From positions 1 to 64,000 of the forward strand of contig JACPQY010000080.1 in NCBI GenBank assembly GCA_016190245.1: 64,000 bases of DNA, written 5' to 3'. The notes beneath the pieces were generated by a model, which was not told the DNA's origin, searched no databases, and worked only from the letters and a program-made list of their open reading frames with translations. This stretch comes from Nitrospirota bacterium. Its GTDB lineage: Bacteria > JACPQY01. The position numbers were made by a program, and so were the translations under genes. Shown piece by piece: positions 18,068-25,719 of the stretch (its first letter is position 1; each line of letters opens with the position of its first letter).

Positions 18068-18667
18068 TTGAGAAACCACCTGTGGCCTGCCGCGATGCTC
18101 TGCATGACGCTCGGGCCCGGCTCCGCGGCGGCCTTCGAGGCCGGCGTGGGAGCGGAGTTGCGCAGCTCGCCGGGAACCACGATTCTCGGGGGGGGGGTGA
18201 GCCTCGGGCTGTTCGGACGGGCGTGGTGGGAGAGTTTTGGCTGGGATCTGGGCCTGCAACTGGCCGAGTCGCGCCTGGAGCTCTCCGGGATGGCCGCTGA
18301 CGAGTCAGACGACTCGCGCGTGGACGTCACGATGTTCTCGGTCAGTCCGCATCAGCTCGCCGGTCTTCACCTCCGCGCATTCAGGTTGTTCGCTCTCGGC
18401 GGCCCTGAGTTCAGCTATCTCAAGGTGGAGTCCGCCGGCCAGGGAACGAGCGCGGGCAAACAGGTGGACCTCTACACGGCCATCGGCCTTGACTACTACC
18501 CGACGCCCTCCCTGGCCCTGGGCCTGACACTCTTCAGCTTCCGCAAGACGCTGATGAGCGAGATTGAGGACGGTGAAGTCGATCTTCGTGTGGTGGGCCT
18601 CCTCAATGGGTTTTCCATCCGTTATCTCTTCGGCGCCGGGGAGGAAGAGGCCGCGGAGGAGTGGTGA
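18068..18667 (+). CDS. Outer-membrane beta-barrel-type protein
   Basis: 199 residues starting at TTG 18068 (preceded by GGAGCGAGAGAG). An N-terminal signal peptide (LWPAAMLCMTLGPGSAAAF) is followed by alternating hydrophobic strands with glycine and aromatic residues (VSLGLFGRAWWESFGWDLGLQL, LRAFRLFALGGPEFSYLKV, LALGLTLFSFRKTLM) ending in FSIRYLFGAG. The pattern suits a small outer-membrane beta-barrel. No family could be named. A G10 tract occurs in the ILGGGVSLG segment (18188-18197). Confidence 0.6.
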   Translation: MRNHLWPAAMLCMTLGPGSAAAFEAGVGAELRSSPGTTILGGGVSLGLFGRAWWESFGWDLGLQLAESRLELSGMAADESDDSRVDVTMFSVSPHQLAGLHLRAFRLFALGGPEFSYLKVESAGQGTSAGKQVDLYTAIGLDYYPTPSLALGLTLFSFRKTLMSEIEDGEVDLRVVGLLNGFSIRYLFGAGEEEAAEEW

Positions 18668-18886
18668 GCACTACTACGCCAGGTGGCGGGAGGTGACACG
18701 GTGCCGCTTCGGGCGGTCCCAGGTGGGATCAACGCGTCTGACTCAGGGCTTCGTAGTGCTCATCCTGCGAAGCATTGGCGTAGTGGCTCCAGAAGCCGAG
18801 TACGTGGCCCTGCGATAGAGGTGTTCCGACAACTGCGTTGCCAACCGGGCGCGGCAGGATGAGCGGTTGGGCCGCCGCAGGGGGGA

Positions 18887-18911
18887 GTGAACGAATGCAA
18901 GACCTGACCCC
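18887..18911 (+). repeat. 25-bp RayT-associated repeat, direct copy at hemDE start
   Basis: GTGAACGAATGCAAGACCTGACCCC, identical to 21844-21868. The copy at 23836-23860 differs only at the first base. The ATG inside it (18895) is in frame with hemDE and follows a GGGGGAG, so the repeat appears to supply the start codon and the residues MQDLTP. Confidence 0.85.
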
Positions 18912-20841
18912 GGGGTTCGGTGGGTTGAGCGTGGTGTCGTTCGAGAGCCGGATGGCGGACGAGGCCGTCCTGCTCATCCGGAAATACGGGGGCCAACCCA
19001 TCTCCGCGCCGTCGCTCCGCGAGGTGCCGCTCGAGGTGAATACCGAGGCCCTCGAGTTCGCCGAGCGTCTGATGAAAGGGCATGTGGACGTGGTTCTCTT
19101 CCTCACCGGGGTGGGGACGCGGGCGGTCATCCGGATCGCAAGCTCGCGGCACGACCGCGAGGCCTTCCTTCGCGCCCTGGCCGGGGCGACCGTGGTGACG
19201 CGCGGGCCGAAACCGATCGTCGCCCTCGGGGAGGTGGGCCTGAAACCGACCGTCACCGTGCCGGAGCCGAATACGTGGCGCGACGTGCTCGCCACGCTCG
19301 ATCGCCGTCTGGACGTGCGGGGAAAGGTCGTGGCGGTGCAGGAGTACGGCCGGGCAAACGCCGAGTTGCTCGCGGGTCTGCGAGATCGGGGCGCGGAGGT
19401 TTTTCGCGTGCCCGTGTACCAGTGGGCGCTGCCCGAGGACACGGCGCCGCTCGTGCACGCGCTCCGGGGGATTGCGGAGGGCGCGGCGGATGTCCTGCTC
19501 TTTAGCAATGCGGCGCAGGTGGACCACGTGCTCGAAGTGGCCCGGGAAGAAGGGCTTGAGGCCTCCATCCGGGAATCCATGGAGCGGCTGGTTGTCGCTT
19601 CCATCGGGCCGATCACGAGCGAGGCCTTGCGCGAGCGCGGGTTCCCCGTGGATTTCGAGCCGCGCCGCTCGAAGATCGGCGTGTTCATTCAGGAGGCCTC
19701 CCTGGCATGCCCCGCTCTGGTGGCGCGAAAGCGGGAAGTACGTGTGCAGATTGGGGTGTGGGAGCGCCCGCAGCCCGCGGCGCCCCTCGCCGGCGAACGC
19801 CCGCTGCCCTGTCTCGATGGTTCCTTCATGAAGGCCTGCCGGCGCGAGCCGGTGGAGCGGGTGCCGATCTGGCTCATGCGGCAGGCGGGCCGCTACATGA
19901 AGGCCTATCGGGACGTGCGCTCGCGGGTGAGCTTCCTGGAACTGTGCCACAACCCCCAACTGGCGGCGGAAGTTACCGTCACCGCCGCCGAGCAGCTCGG
20001 CGTGGACGCTGCCATCATCTTTGCCGACATCCTTCTGGTGACGGAGCCGATGGGAGTAGGACTCGAATTCCTGCGAGGCGAGGGGCCGGCGATCCACCGC
20101 CCCGTGAGAACGGCGGAGGACGTGGATCTCGTCCGCGAGGTGGATGCCGAGAGCTCTCTCGGCTTTGTATTCGAGGCGATTCGGTTGACGCGCGCCGCGC
20201 TAGCTCCGCGGATCCCGCTGATCGGTTTTGCCGGAGCGCCGTTCACCGTCGCCTCGTACGTCACTGAGGGCAAGGCCTCGGAGCACTATCTCCATACCAA
20301 GGGCCTCATGCTTCGCGACACGGGGGCCTGGAACGCCCTCCTTGGAAAAATCACGCGGGCGACAACGGACTACCTCAACGGCCAGATTCGGGCCGGCGCG
20401 CAGGCAGTCCAGGTTTTCGACAGTTGGGTGGGGTGCCTTTCCCCTCACGACTATGAAATGCATGTCCTTCCGCATATGCGTCGGCTCTTTGCGGGACTCC
20501 AGGCCGGCGTGCCGGTTATCCATTTCGGGACCGGGACCGCGGCGCTACTTGAGCTGATGAAGGCGGCCGGCGGAGCGGTGATCGGCGTGGACTGGCGGGT
20601 GGAGTTGGGAGCGGCTTGGGACCGGCTGGGCGAGGTGGCCGTGCAGGGGAATCTCGATCCGGCCGTGCTCCTGACCGACGAGCCCACGATCCGGCGGGAG
20701 GCTTGGAGAGTGCTGGACCAGGGACGCGGCAGGCCGGGGCACATCTTCAACCTGGGGCACGGCGTGCTGCCCCAGACACCCGAGGAGAATGTCCACGCCC
20801 TCATCCGGGCTGTGCACGAGTACCCTGTTGAAAAGGTATGA
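18895..20841 (+). CDS. Uroporphyrinogen-III synthase / uroporphyrinogen decarboxylase fusion
   Basis: A 648-residue two-domain protein. Residues about 8-265 are a HemD-type uroporphyrinogen-III synthase (VLFLTGVGTRAVIRI; VLLFSNAAQVDHVLEVA; SIGPITSEALRERG). Residues about 310-648 are a complete HemE decarboxylase (VPIWLMRQAGRYMKAYRDVR with the substrate-binding Arg; DILLVTEPMGVGLEF; GFAGAPFTVASY; FNLGHGVLPQTPEENV). It would close the tetrapyrrole ring and then decarboxylate it to coproporphyrinogen III, a consecutive pair of steps. The start at 18895 lies in a repeat and has a good Shine-Dalgarno; the track start at 18838 is less likely. The stop overlaps hemH (ATGA). Confidence 0.92.
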   Translation: MQDLTPGFGGLSVVSFESRMADEAVLLIRKYGGQPISAPSLREVPLEVNTEALEFAERLMKGHVDVVLFLTGVGTRAVIRIASSRHDREAFLRALAGATVVTRGPKPIVALGEVGLKPTVTVPEPNTWRDVLATLDRRLDVRGKVVAVQEYGRANAELLAGLRDRGAEVFRVPVYQWALPEDTAPLVHALRGIAEGAADVLLFSNAAQVDHVLEVAREEGLEASIRESMERLVVASIGPITSEALRERGFPVDFEPRRSKIGVFIQEASLACPALVARKREVRVQIGVWERPQPAAPLAGERPLPCLDGSFMKACRREPVERVPIWLMRQAGRYMKAYRDVRSRVSFLELCHNPQLAAEVTVTAAEQLGVDAAIIFADILLVTEPMGVGLEFLRGEGPAIHRPVRTAEDVDLVREVDAESSLGFVFEAIRLTRAALAPRIPLIGFAGAPFTVASYVTEGKASEHYLHTKGLMLRDTGAWNALLGKITRATTDYLNGQIRAGAQAVQVFDSWVGCLSPHDYEMHVLPHMRRLFAGLQAGVPVIHFGTGTAALLELMKAAGGAVIGVDWRVELGAAWDRLGEVAVQGNLDPAVLLTDEPTIRREAWRVLDQGRGRPGHIFNLGHGVLPQTPEENVHALIRAVHEYPVEKV

Positions 20842-21818
20842 GCGCGGACGCCGTCCTCATGATCGCGTTCGGGGGGCCGGCCAAGTTCGAAGAGGTTCGG
20901 CCGTTTCTGGCAAACGTGCTGAAGGGGCGGCCCGTTCCCCCGGCGCGCGTCGAGCAGGTGGTTGAGCAGTATCGGCGGATCGGGGGCCGGTCTCCGATCC
21001 TGGAGTGGACGGTCCGGCAGGCCAGGGCGCTGGAGGAGCGGTTGCGGACGCCGGGGGGGGGGATGCCGGTCGTGATCGGGATGCGTCACTGGCCTCCCAC
21101 GATCGCCGAAGGCCTCGAGCGGTTGGCGGCGGGCGGAGCGCGGCGGGTGGTGGGCCTCATCATGGCCCCTCATCGGTCGCCGGCGAGTTGGGAGAAATAC
21201 GTGGAAGCGGTGGACGAGGCACGCGGGCGCATGGGAGAACGGGCGCCGGAAGTCCGGTGTGCGGATCTCTGGCATGTCCATCCGCTGTTTCTGCGCAGCG
21301 TGGCGGCCGTGGCGCAGCCCGTGCTTTCCGCCGAGGGCGCCAGGGGCGGGAAGGTGCTCGTCGTTTTCACGGCCCACAGCGTGCCCGTGGAGATGTCCCG
21401 GGCCTCGGGATACAGCGATCAGGTCGAGGCATCGGCGCACGGTGTGGCGGAGATTCTGGGGCTCGACGAGTGGAAGGTGGCCTATCAGAGCCGGAGTGGG
21501 CGGCCGGAGGATCCGTGGTTGGGACCGGACATCCGGGACGTGATAGGCGATGCCGCCCGGGTGGGATGTGCGGCCGTCGTGGTCATCCCCATCGGTTTCG
21601 TCTGCGATCACGTTGAAGTGCTTTTCGACCTGGACATCCAGGCGCGGGAGACGGCGGAGCGCCTGGGCGTTCGCTTCGCGCGCGTGCCGACGGTGGGCGA
21701 TCACCCGGATTTCATCGAGATGCTGGCCGACGCGGTGTGGTCGGTCCGTTGGGGTCGTTTGGAGACCGAAACTGCGCTCGATGGCGGTGCGGAGGTGAAG
21801 CCAAGTCGCTCGCCATGA
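20838..21818 (+). CDS. hemH: Ferrochelatase
   Basis: 326 residues, inserting Fe2+ into protoporphyrin IX (or coproporphyrin III). Family motifs are IGGRSPILEWTVRQA, the metal-site FTAHSVPVEM with its conserved His, and IGFVCDHVEVLFDLD with the conserved Glu. The ATG overlaps the hemDE stop by 4 bases. A G10 tract lies at 21053-21062. The next haem gene, hemY, is about 2 kb downstream beyond a lipoprotein/transposase insertion. Confidence 0.94.
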   Translation: MSADAVLMIAFGGPAKFEEVRPFLANVLKGRPVPPARVEQVVEQYRRIGGRSPILEWTVRQARALEERLRTPGGGMPVVIGMRHWPPTIAEGLERLAAGGARRVVGLIMAPHRSPASWEKYVEAVDEARGRMGERAPEVRCADLWHVHPLFLRSVAAVAQPVLSAEGARGGKVLVVFTAHSVPVEMSRASGYSDQVEASAHGVAEILGLDEWKVAYQSRSGRPEDPWLGPDIRDVIGDAARVGCAAVVVIPIGFVCDHVEVLFDLDIQARETAERLGVRFARVPTVGDHPDFIEMLADAVWSVRWGRLETETALDGGAEVKPSRSP

Positions 21819-21843
21819 GCGATCGCAGGGCATGGATGTCGCG

Positions 21844-21868
21844 GTGAACGAATGCAAGACCTGACCCC
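21844..21868 (+). repeat. 25-bp RayT-associated repeat, second direct copy
   Basis: Identical to 18887-18911. Here the ATG opens only a 38-codon frame (MQDLTPRNARL...) that ends before the lipoprotein signal sequence, so the repeat does not supply the lipoprotein start. It marks the left boundary of a roughly 2-kb segment ending at the copy at 23836. Confidence 0.85.
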
Positions 21869-21895
21869 CAGGAACGCGAGGTTGACAAGACAGCG

Positions 21896-22852
21896 GTGGA
21901 AAACCAGGATTGCAACGCAAAGCGGGGAGCACCTATCACGGCACGTTTCATTACAGCTACCACGGCATTCTTCATCCTGATTTCCCTCAACGGCTGCGGT
22001 CTGCCGTGGGCCATCTACGGGGGCGGCCAGACACGAACGTTTGATGATCGGTTCGTTTCCTTGCAGGGAGCCATGTCGTCCTCACAGGTGCGGACCCTCC
22101 TTGGAGATCCGGATCGCAGGATTGTGAACGGACAGTCTGAGGAATGGTATTGGCGGACGTACCGCAGACTGGTACTCTACCACTTCTTAGGAATTGCAAC
22201 GTTCGGCTTTTTTTACGTGATTCCGCCTACGTGGCTTGGAGGGATTTACTACGAGAGTCACAAGGTGGTGCTCTGGAAGGGCATCGTCATGTCCTACGGG
22301 AAGGCTTCCGCTCTTTCGCCGATTGTGACAAGCAGAGTTTCCCCGGAACTTCCCCCGATTGCCGAAAAGTCATACCGGCTTGCTGAAGTGGTTTCAATCA
22401 GGGACCAATGGCTGAGGGCTGCCCTCAAGAAAGGCGTAGAAGCGGTTGGGTGGAAAGAATCGCCTGAATCGAAGATCGTCATGCTGTTTGCCGAGCAAAC
22501 CGGCAACCAAGTTGTGCATGTTCCGCCCACGGTCGTTTGGAAGACGGTCAACATTAGTGTGCCCGGTCAATCGTTCTCAGGTTCGGTTCAAACGAATAAG
22601 GGGTCATCGAGTTTTGAAGGGCAAACGGGTTCGACTTCAACCAGTACAAGCGTCCCCGTCACGGTGCCTGGTTACGAGACGACCATGACGATCAAGACAC
22701 TGAGCCTCAATGCTTTCACACCGGATGGTAAGCCGCTCTGGGAAGGTTACTGCTCCTGGGATGTAAGCCAGTATCCTCAAGACCCTGGGGAACTGTTCAT
22801 CGCGATACTGGGATTCGGTCTCGGTGCCGATCTCGCCCCACCGGAAAAATGA
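21896..22852 (+). CDS. Lipoprotein with BamE/SmpA-like domain, probable insertion cargo
   Basis: 318 residues from GTG 21896. The N-terminal hydrophobic segment ends in a lipobox (SLNGC), so it is probably a lipoprotein. Residues about 55-90 (MSSSQVRTLLGDPDRRIVNGQSEEWYWRTY) look like the BamE/SmpA motif of outer-membrane assembly and related proteins. A Ser/Thr-rich stretch (SSFEGQTGSTSTSTSVPVTV) lies near 225-250. Base composition is visibly less GC-rich than its neighbours and codon choice is freer, suggesting recent acquisition. It separates hemH from hemY. Function unknown. Confidence 0.6.
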   Translation: MENQDCNAKRGAPITARFITATTAFFILISLNGCGLPWAIYGGGQTRTFDDRFVSLQGAMSSSQVRTLLGDPDRRIVNGQSEEWYWRTYRRLVLYHFLGIATFGFFYVIPPTWLGGIYYESHKVVLWKGIVMSYGKASALSPIVTSRVSPELPPIAEKSYRLAEVVSIRDQWLRAALKKGVEAVGWKESPESKIVMLFAEQTGNQVVHVPPTVVWKTVNISVPGQSFSGSVQTNKGSSSFEGQTGSTSTSTSVPVTVPGYETTMTIKTLSLNAFTPDGKPLWEGYCSWDVSQYPQDPGELFIAILGFGLGADLAPPEK

Positions 22853-22968
22853 CCGGTGATCGCTTGCCCTCGCCTCCCCCTGGGCATCATCCCGTTCGGC
22901 CCCGGATTCATGGTTGCCGCGCCGCCTGTGCCGAGGGGCGGCTGCCCGTGTGGGATTCCCGGGGAATT

Positions 22969-22984
22969 GGGGTCAGGTCTTGCA
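22969..22984 (-). repeat. Inverted copy of the RayT-associated repeat (core 16 bp)
   Basis: GGGGTCAGGTCTTGCA is the exact reverse complement of TGCAAGACCTGACCCC. With the direct copy at 23836-23860 it flanks the RayT gene on both sides, as REP-type recognition sequences do. Confidence 0.8.
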
Positions 22985-23014
22985 ATAACGCATGTGGTGT
23001 GATAGGAGGCGGAT

Positions 23015-23839
23015 GTGGCGCGACCCTTGAGACTGGAGTACCCCGGCGCGGTGTACCACGTGACAAGCCGGGGGGACCGGCGGGAGAAAATCTGCGAGGC
23101 GGACGCGGACCGGGCTCTCTTCCTCGACCTCTTGGCGCAGACGGTGGGACGTTTCCCCTGGGTGTGCCACGCGTATTGCCTGATGGACAACCACTATCAT
23201 TTGCTGATCGAGACGCTCGAGCCCAGTCTGTCCCGAGGGATGCGGCACCTGAACGGCGTCTACACGCAGAGGTTGAATCGTCGGTACGGGCGTGTGGGCC
23301 ACGTCTTCTCGGGGCGGTTCAAGGCGATCGTGGTTCAGAAGGACTCACATCTGCTGGAATTGTGTCGGTATGTGGTGCTCAACCCGATCCGGGCAGGTGT
23401 GAAGAAGAGGGCACAAGATTGGCCCTGGAGCAGCTATCGTGCGACGTCCGGGCTGGACTCGGTTCCGGCATGGTTGACGGTGGACTGGGTATTGGGTCAG
23501 TTTGGGAGCAAGCGGAGTCCTGCGATGCGGGCGTATCGCCGGTTTGTTGCGGAGGGGCTGGGACAGACACCGTGGGAGGGGCTGGTCGGTCAGATTTACT
23601 ACGGGGACGAAGGGTTTGTGCGCGATCTGGCGACGGGGGAGCGAGTTGAGGAGGTCCCACGCGTACACAAGCGTCCGGTTCGGCTACCGCTGTCGGCGCT
23701 TGTCCGCACGGGTTCGGCGGCCGAGGTTGGGAGGGCGTACATGGTGCACGGGTATCGATTGCGAGAGATTGCGTCGCAAATGGGGGTGCACTATTCAACG
23801 GTGAGTCGCCGGCTGCGGGAGTACGAGCAGGCGAAATGA
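23015..23839 (+). CDS. REP-associated tyrosine transposase (RayT / IS200-like Y1)
   Basis: 274 residues, start GTG with a strong AGGAGG upstream. The Y1-transposase core has LEYPGAVYHVTSRG, the HUH motif in MDNHYHLLIE and the catalytic tyrosine in LCRYVVLNPIRAG. The C-terminus (LREIASQMGVHYSTVSRRL) is a helix-turn-helix, probably for DNA recognition. Such proteins nick and move short palindromic REP sequences rather than forming classic insertion sequences. It is flanked by inverted 16-bp repeats, and the stop codon falls inside the right-hand one. Confidence 0.93.
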   Translation: MARPLRLEYPGAVYHVTSRGDRREKICEADADRALFLDLLAQTVGRFPWVCHAYCLMDNHYHLLIETLEPSLSRGMRHLNGVYTQRLNRRYGRVGHVFSGRFKAIVVQKDSHLLELCRYVVLNPIRAGVKKRAQDWPWSSYRATSGLDSVPAWLTVDWVLGQFGSKRSPAMRAYRRFVAEGLGQTPWEGLVGQIYYGDEGFVRDLATGERVEEVPRVHKRPVRLPLSALVRTGSAAEVGRAYMVHGYRLREIASQMGVHYSTVSRRLREYEQAK

Positions 23840-23860
23840 ACGAATGCAAGACCTGACCCC
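23836..23860 (+). repeat. RayT-associated repeat at the hemY start
   Basis: ATGAACGAATGCAAGACCTGACCCC, differing from the other direct copies only at base 1. It contains the RayT stop codon (23837-23839) and, at 23844, an ATG in frame with hemY. Confidence 0.85.
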
Positions 23861-25301
23861 TAGGGTGGGGGTGATCGGGGGGGGGATCACGGGGCTCTCG
23901 CTGGCCCATCGCCTGGTGGAGTTGGCTGCCGAGCAGGGAGTGCCACTGAACGTCTTCCTCTTCGAGGCGAGCGACCGGTTCGGAGGGGTGATCTCGACGC
24001 GCAGGGCGGATGGCTTTCTGCTCGAGGAAGGTCCCGATTCTTTCATCACGGACCGTCCCTGGGCGTTGGACCTCTGCCGCCGGATCGGTTTGGAGGGGGA
24101 ATTGATAGGCGTTCGTCCCGAGAGCCGAAAGAGCTACGTCCTGCGCAACGGCACCATGATCGAAGTTCCAGAGGCGTTTTATCTCCTCGCTCCCGCGCGG
24201 CCCGGCCCCGTCTGGCGATCTCCACTCCTCTCGCTCGGTGGCAAGCTGCGCCTCTTCTGTGAGCCGTTCGTCCCGCGTCGCCGCGGGGGGGGGGACGAGA
24301 GCGTGGGGGGATTCGTTCGGCGCCGGATGGGGTCGGAAGTTCTGGACCGAATCGCGCAGCCCATGATCTCGGGGATCTACAGCGCGGACGTGGACGCTCT
24401 CAGCCTGAGAGCGACCCTCCCGAGGTTCGCCCGGATGGAGGAGGAATGGGGGAGCGTGACGCGCGCGCTGAGGCGGGAGGCGGGGGGCTCTGTGGGCGCG
24501 CGGGCGGCCCAGGGGCCGCGCTACAGTCTGTTCCAGACGCTCCGACCGGGACTGGATGCGCTCGTCGCCAAGCTCGTGGAACGATTGCGCCCGGCCGACC
24601 TTCGCCACGGGGAGCGTGTGACAGCCGTGGTGCGGCCGGGGCGGGAGGGGCGATATCTGGTGGCGTCCGGGGGGGGGGACGTTCTCGCGGACGCGGTCTG
24701 CGTGGCGATGCCCGCTCATGGCGCGGCCGCGGTTCTGAAAAGCCTCGATCCCGATCTGGCGGGCGAACTGGCCAAGTTGGAGTGGACCACGTCCATCACC
24801 GTGAACCTAGCCTACGCGACCGGCCCCTCGGCCCGGTCCATCGCGGCCTCGGGGTTTGTCGTGCCTGCCTCCGAGCGCCGCCCGCTGCTGGGCTGCTCCT
24901 TCTCCAGCGAGAAATTCGAGGGCCGGGCGCCCTCCGGGTTTCTTCTCTTGAGAGTCTTCACCACGCCCTCGGCGCTTGAGAGCGCAGGCGTGCCGCCGGA
25001 TGCCGACGACGCCCGGATCGTCCAGAGTCTGCGACCCCACATCGAGGGGCCCCTGGGCCTTCGAGGCGAACCGGTGCTTGCACGGGTTCACCGCCACGAG
25101 CGGGCGATGCCGGTGTACCGTGTGGGACATCTCGATTGGGTGGCGCGGGTCCAATCTCTGGCCGCCCGCACACCGGGACTCTTCCTCGCCGGGAGCGCGT
25201 TTGAAGGTGTGGGGGTTCCGGATCGTGTTCACGATGGAGAGCGCACGGCCGGGGAGTGCCTGGCCTATCTCACCTCGGCGGGTTGCATCGGTCGGGCTTG
25301 A
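23844..25301 (+). CDS. hemY: Protoporphyrinogen oxidase (HemG/HemY-type)
   Basis: FAD-dependent oxidation of protoporphyrinogen IX (or coproporphyrinogen III) in haem synthesis. The N-terminal dinucleotide-binding motif VGVIGGGITGLSLAHRL follows six residues (MQDLTP) encoded by the RayT repeat. The C-terminal FAD contact LAGSAFEGVGVPDRV is present, and length 485 is normal. GTG 23865 inside RVGVIGGG is an alternative start that would exclude repeat-encoded residues. Two G10 tracts lie at 24285 and 24669, plus a G9 in the FAD loop. It probably belonged to the hemDE-hemH operon before the insertion. Confidence 0.9.
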   Translation: MQDLTPRVGVIGGGITGLSLAHRLVELAAEQGVPLNVFLFEASDRFGGVISTRRADGFLLEEGPDSFITDRPWALDLCRRIGLEGELIGVRPESRKSYVLRNGTMIEVPEAFYLLAPARPGPVWRSPLLSLGGKLRLFCEPFVPRRRGGGDESVGGFVRRRMGSEVLDRIAQPMISGIYSADVDALSLRATLPRFARMEEEWGSVTRALRREAGGSVGARAAQGPRYSLFQTLRPGLDALVAKLVERLRPADLRHGERVTAVVRPGREGRYLVASGGGDVLADAVCVAMPAHGAAAVLKSLDPDLAGELAKLEWTTSITVNLAYATGPSARSIAASGFVVPASERRPLLGCSFSSEKFEGRAPSGFLLLRVFTTPSALESAGVPPDADDARIVQSLRPHIEGPLGLRGEPVLARVHRHERAMPVYRVGHLDWVARVQSLAARTPGLFLAGSAFEGVGVPDRVHDGERTAGECLAYLTSAGCIGRA

Positions 25302-25317
25302 CGGGTACGAGGATAGG

Positions 25318-25719
25318 GTGGACCGGATCCTCAACGCCTTGGCCGAGGCGATGATCCCACCCGGCGGGGCTTTCGATCCGGGCGGCGCCGACATCGGCCT
25401 GCCGGCCCGCGTGAAAGAGATCGCGCGCCGCCTTGGCTACCCGTCATGGCCCCTCGGCGTCTTCTTGCGTCTCTTCGACTGGTTCCCGCTGCTTTTCGGG
25501 TTCCGATTCAGGCGTTTTTCCCGCCTCGATCCGGACTCGCGTCGCACCTTTCTCGCCTGCCTCGAAGGGAGCCGCGGAATGGTGGGGACAGGGGTCTTTC
25601 TGGCCTTGAAGGCGCTCGTGATGCCGCTGTTCTACTCCGACCCGGAGGTGGGGAGGAGGATCGGCTACTCGGCGGCAGGCGGCGAGCTGCCCGCCGCGCT
25701 CGGGGGGGGGGAGCCGTGA
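25318..25719 (+). CDS. Small partner subunit of GMC oxidoreductase (gluconate DH subunit 3-like)
   Basis: 133 residues from GTG 25318, preceded by GAGGA. ILNALAEAMIPPGGAF at the N-terminus resembles the short subunit-3-type proteins encoded beside GMC oxidoreductases, where it marks the 'iPpg' loop. A central segment (PLGVFLRLFDWFPLLFGF) is hydrophobic. The stop overlaps the GMC gene start (GTGA), supporting a functional pair. The track ORF starting at 24976 is an out-of-frame extension through hemY. A G10 tract is at 25702-25711. Confidence 0.65.
   Translation: MDRILNALAEAMIPPGGAFDPGGADIGLPARVKEIARRLGYPSWPLGVFLRLFDWFPLLFGFRFRRFSRLDPDSRRTFLACLEGSRGMVGTGVFLALKALVMPLFYSDPEVGRRIGYSAAGGELPAALGGGEP

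Noticed and set aside
17690-18259. Minus-strand ORFs across 17.7-18.3 kb, including the 102-residue extension of the 16665 gene
   Set aside because: They translate family-A and family-B repeat sequence; the conserved protein begins downstream.
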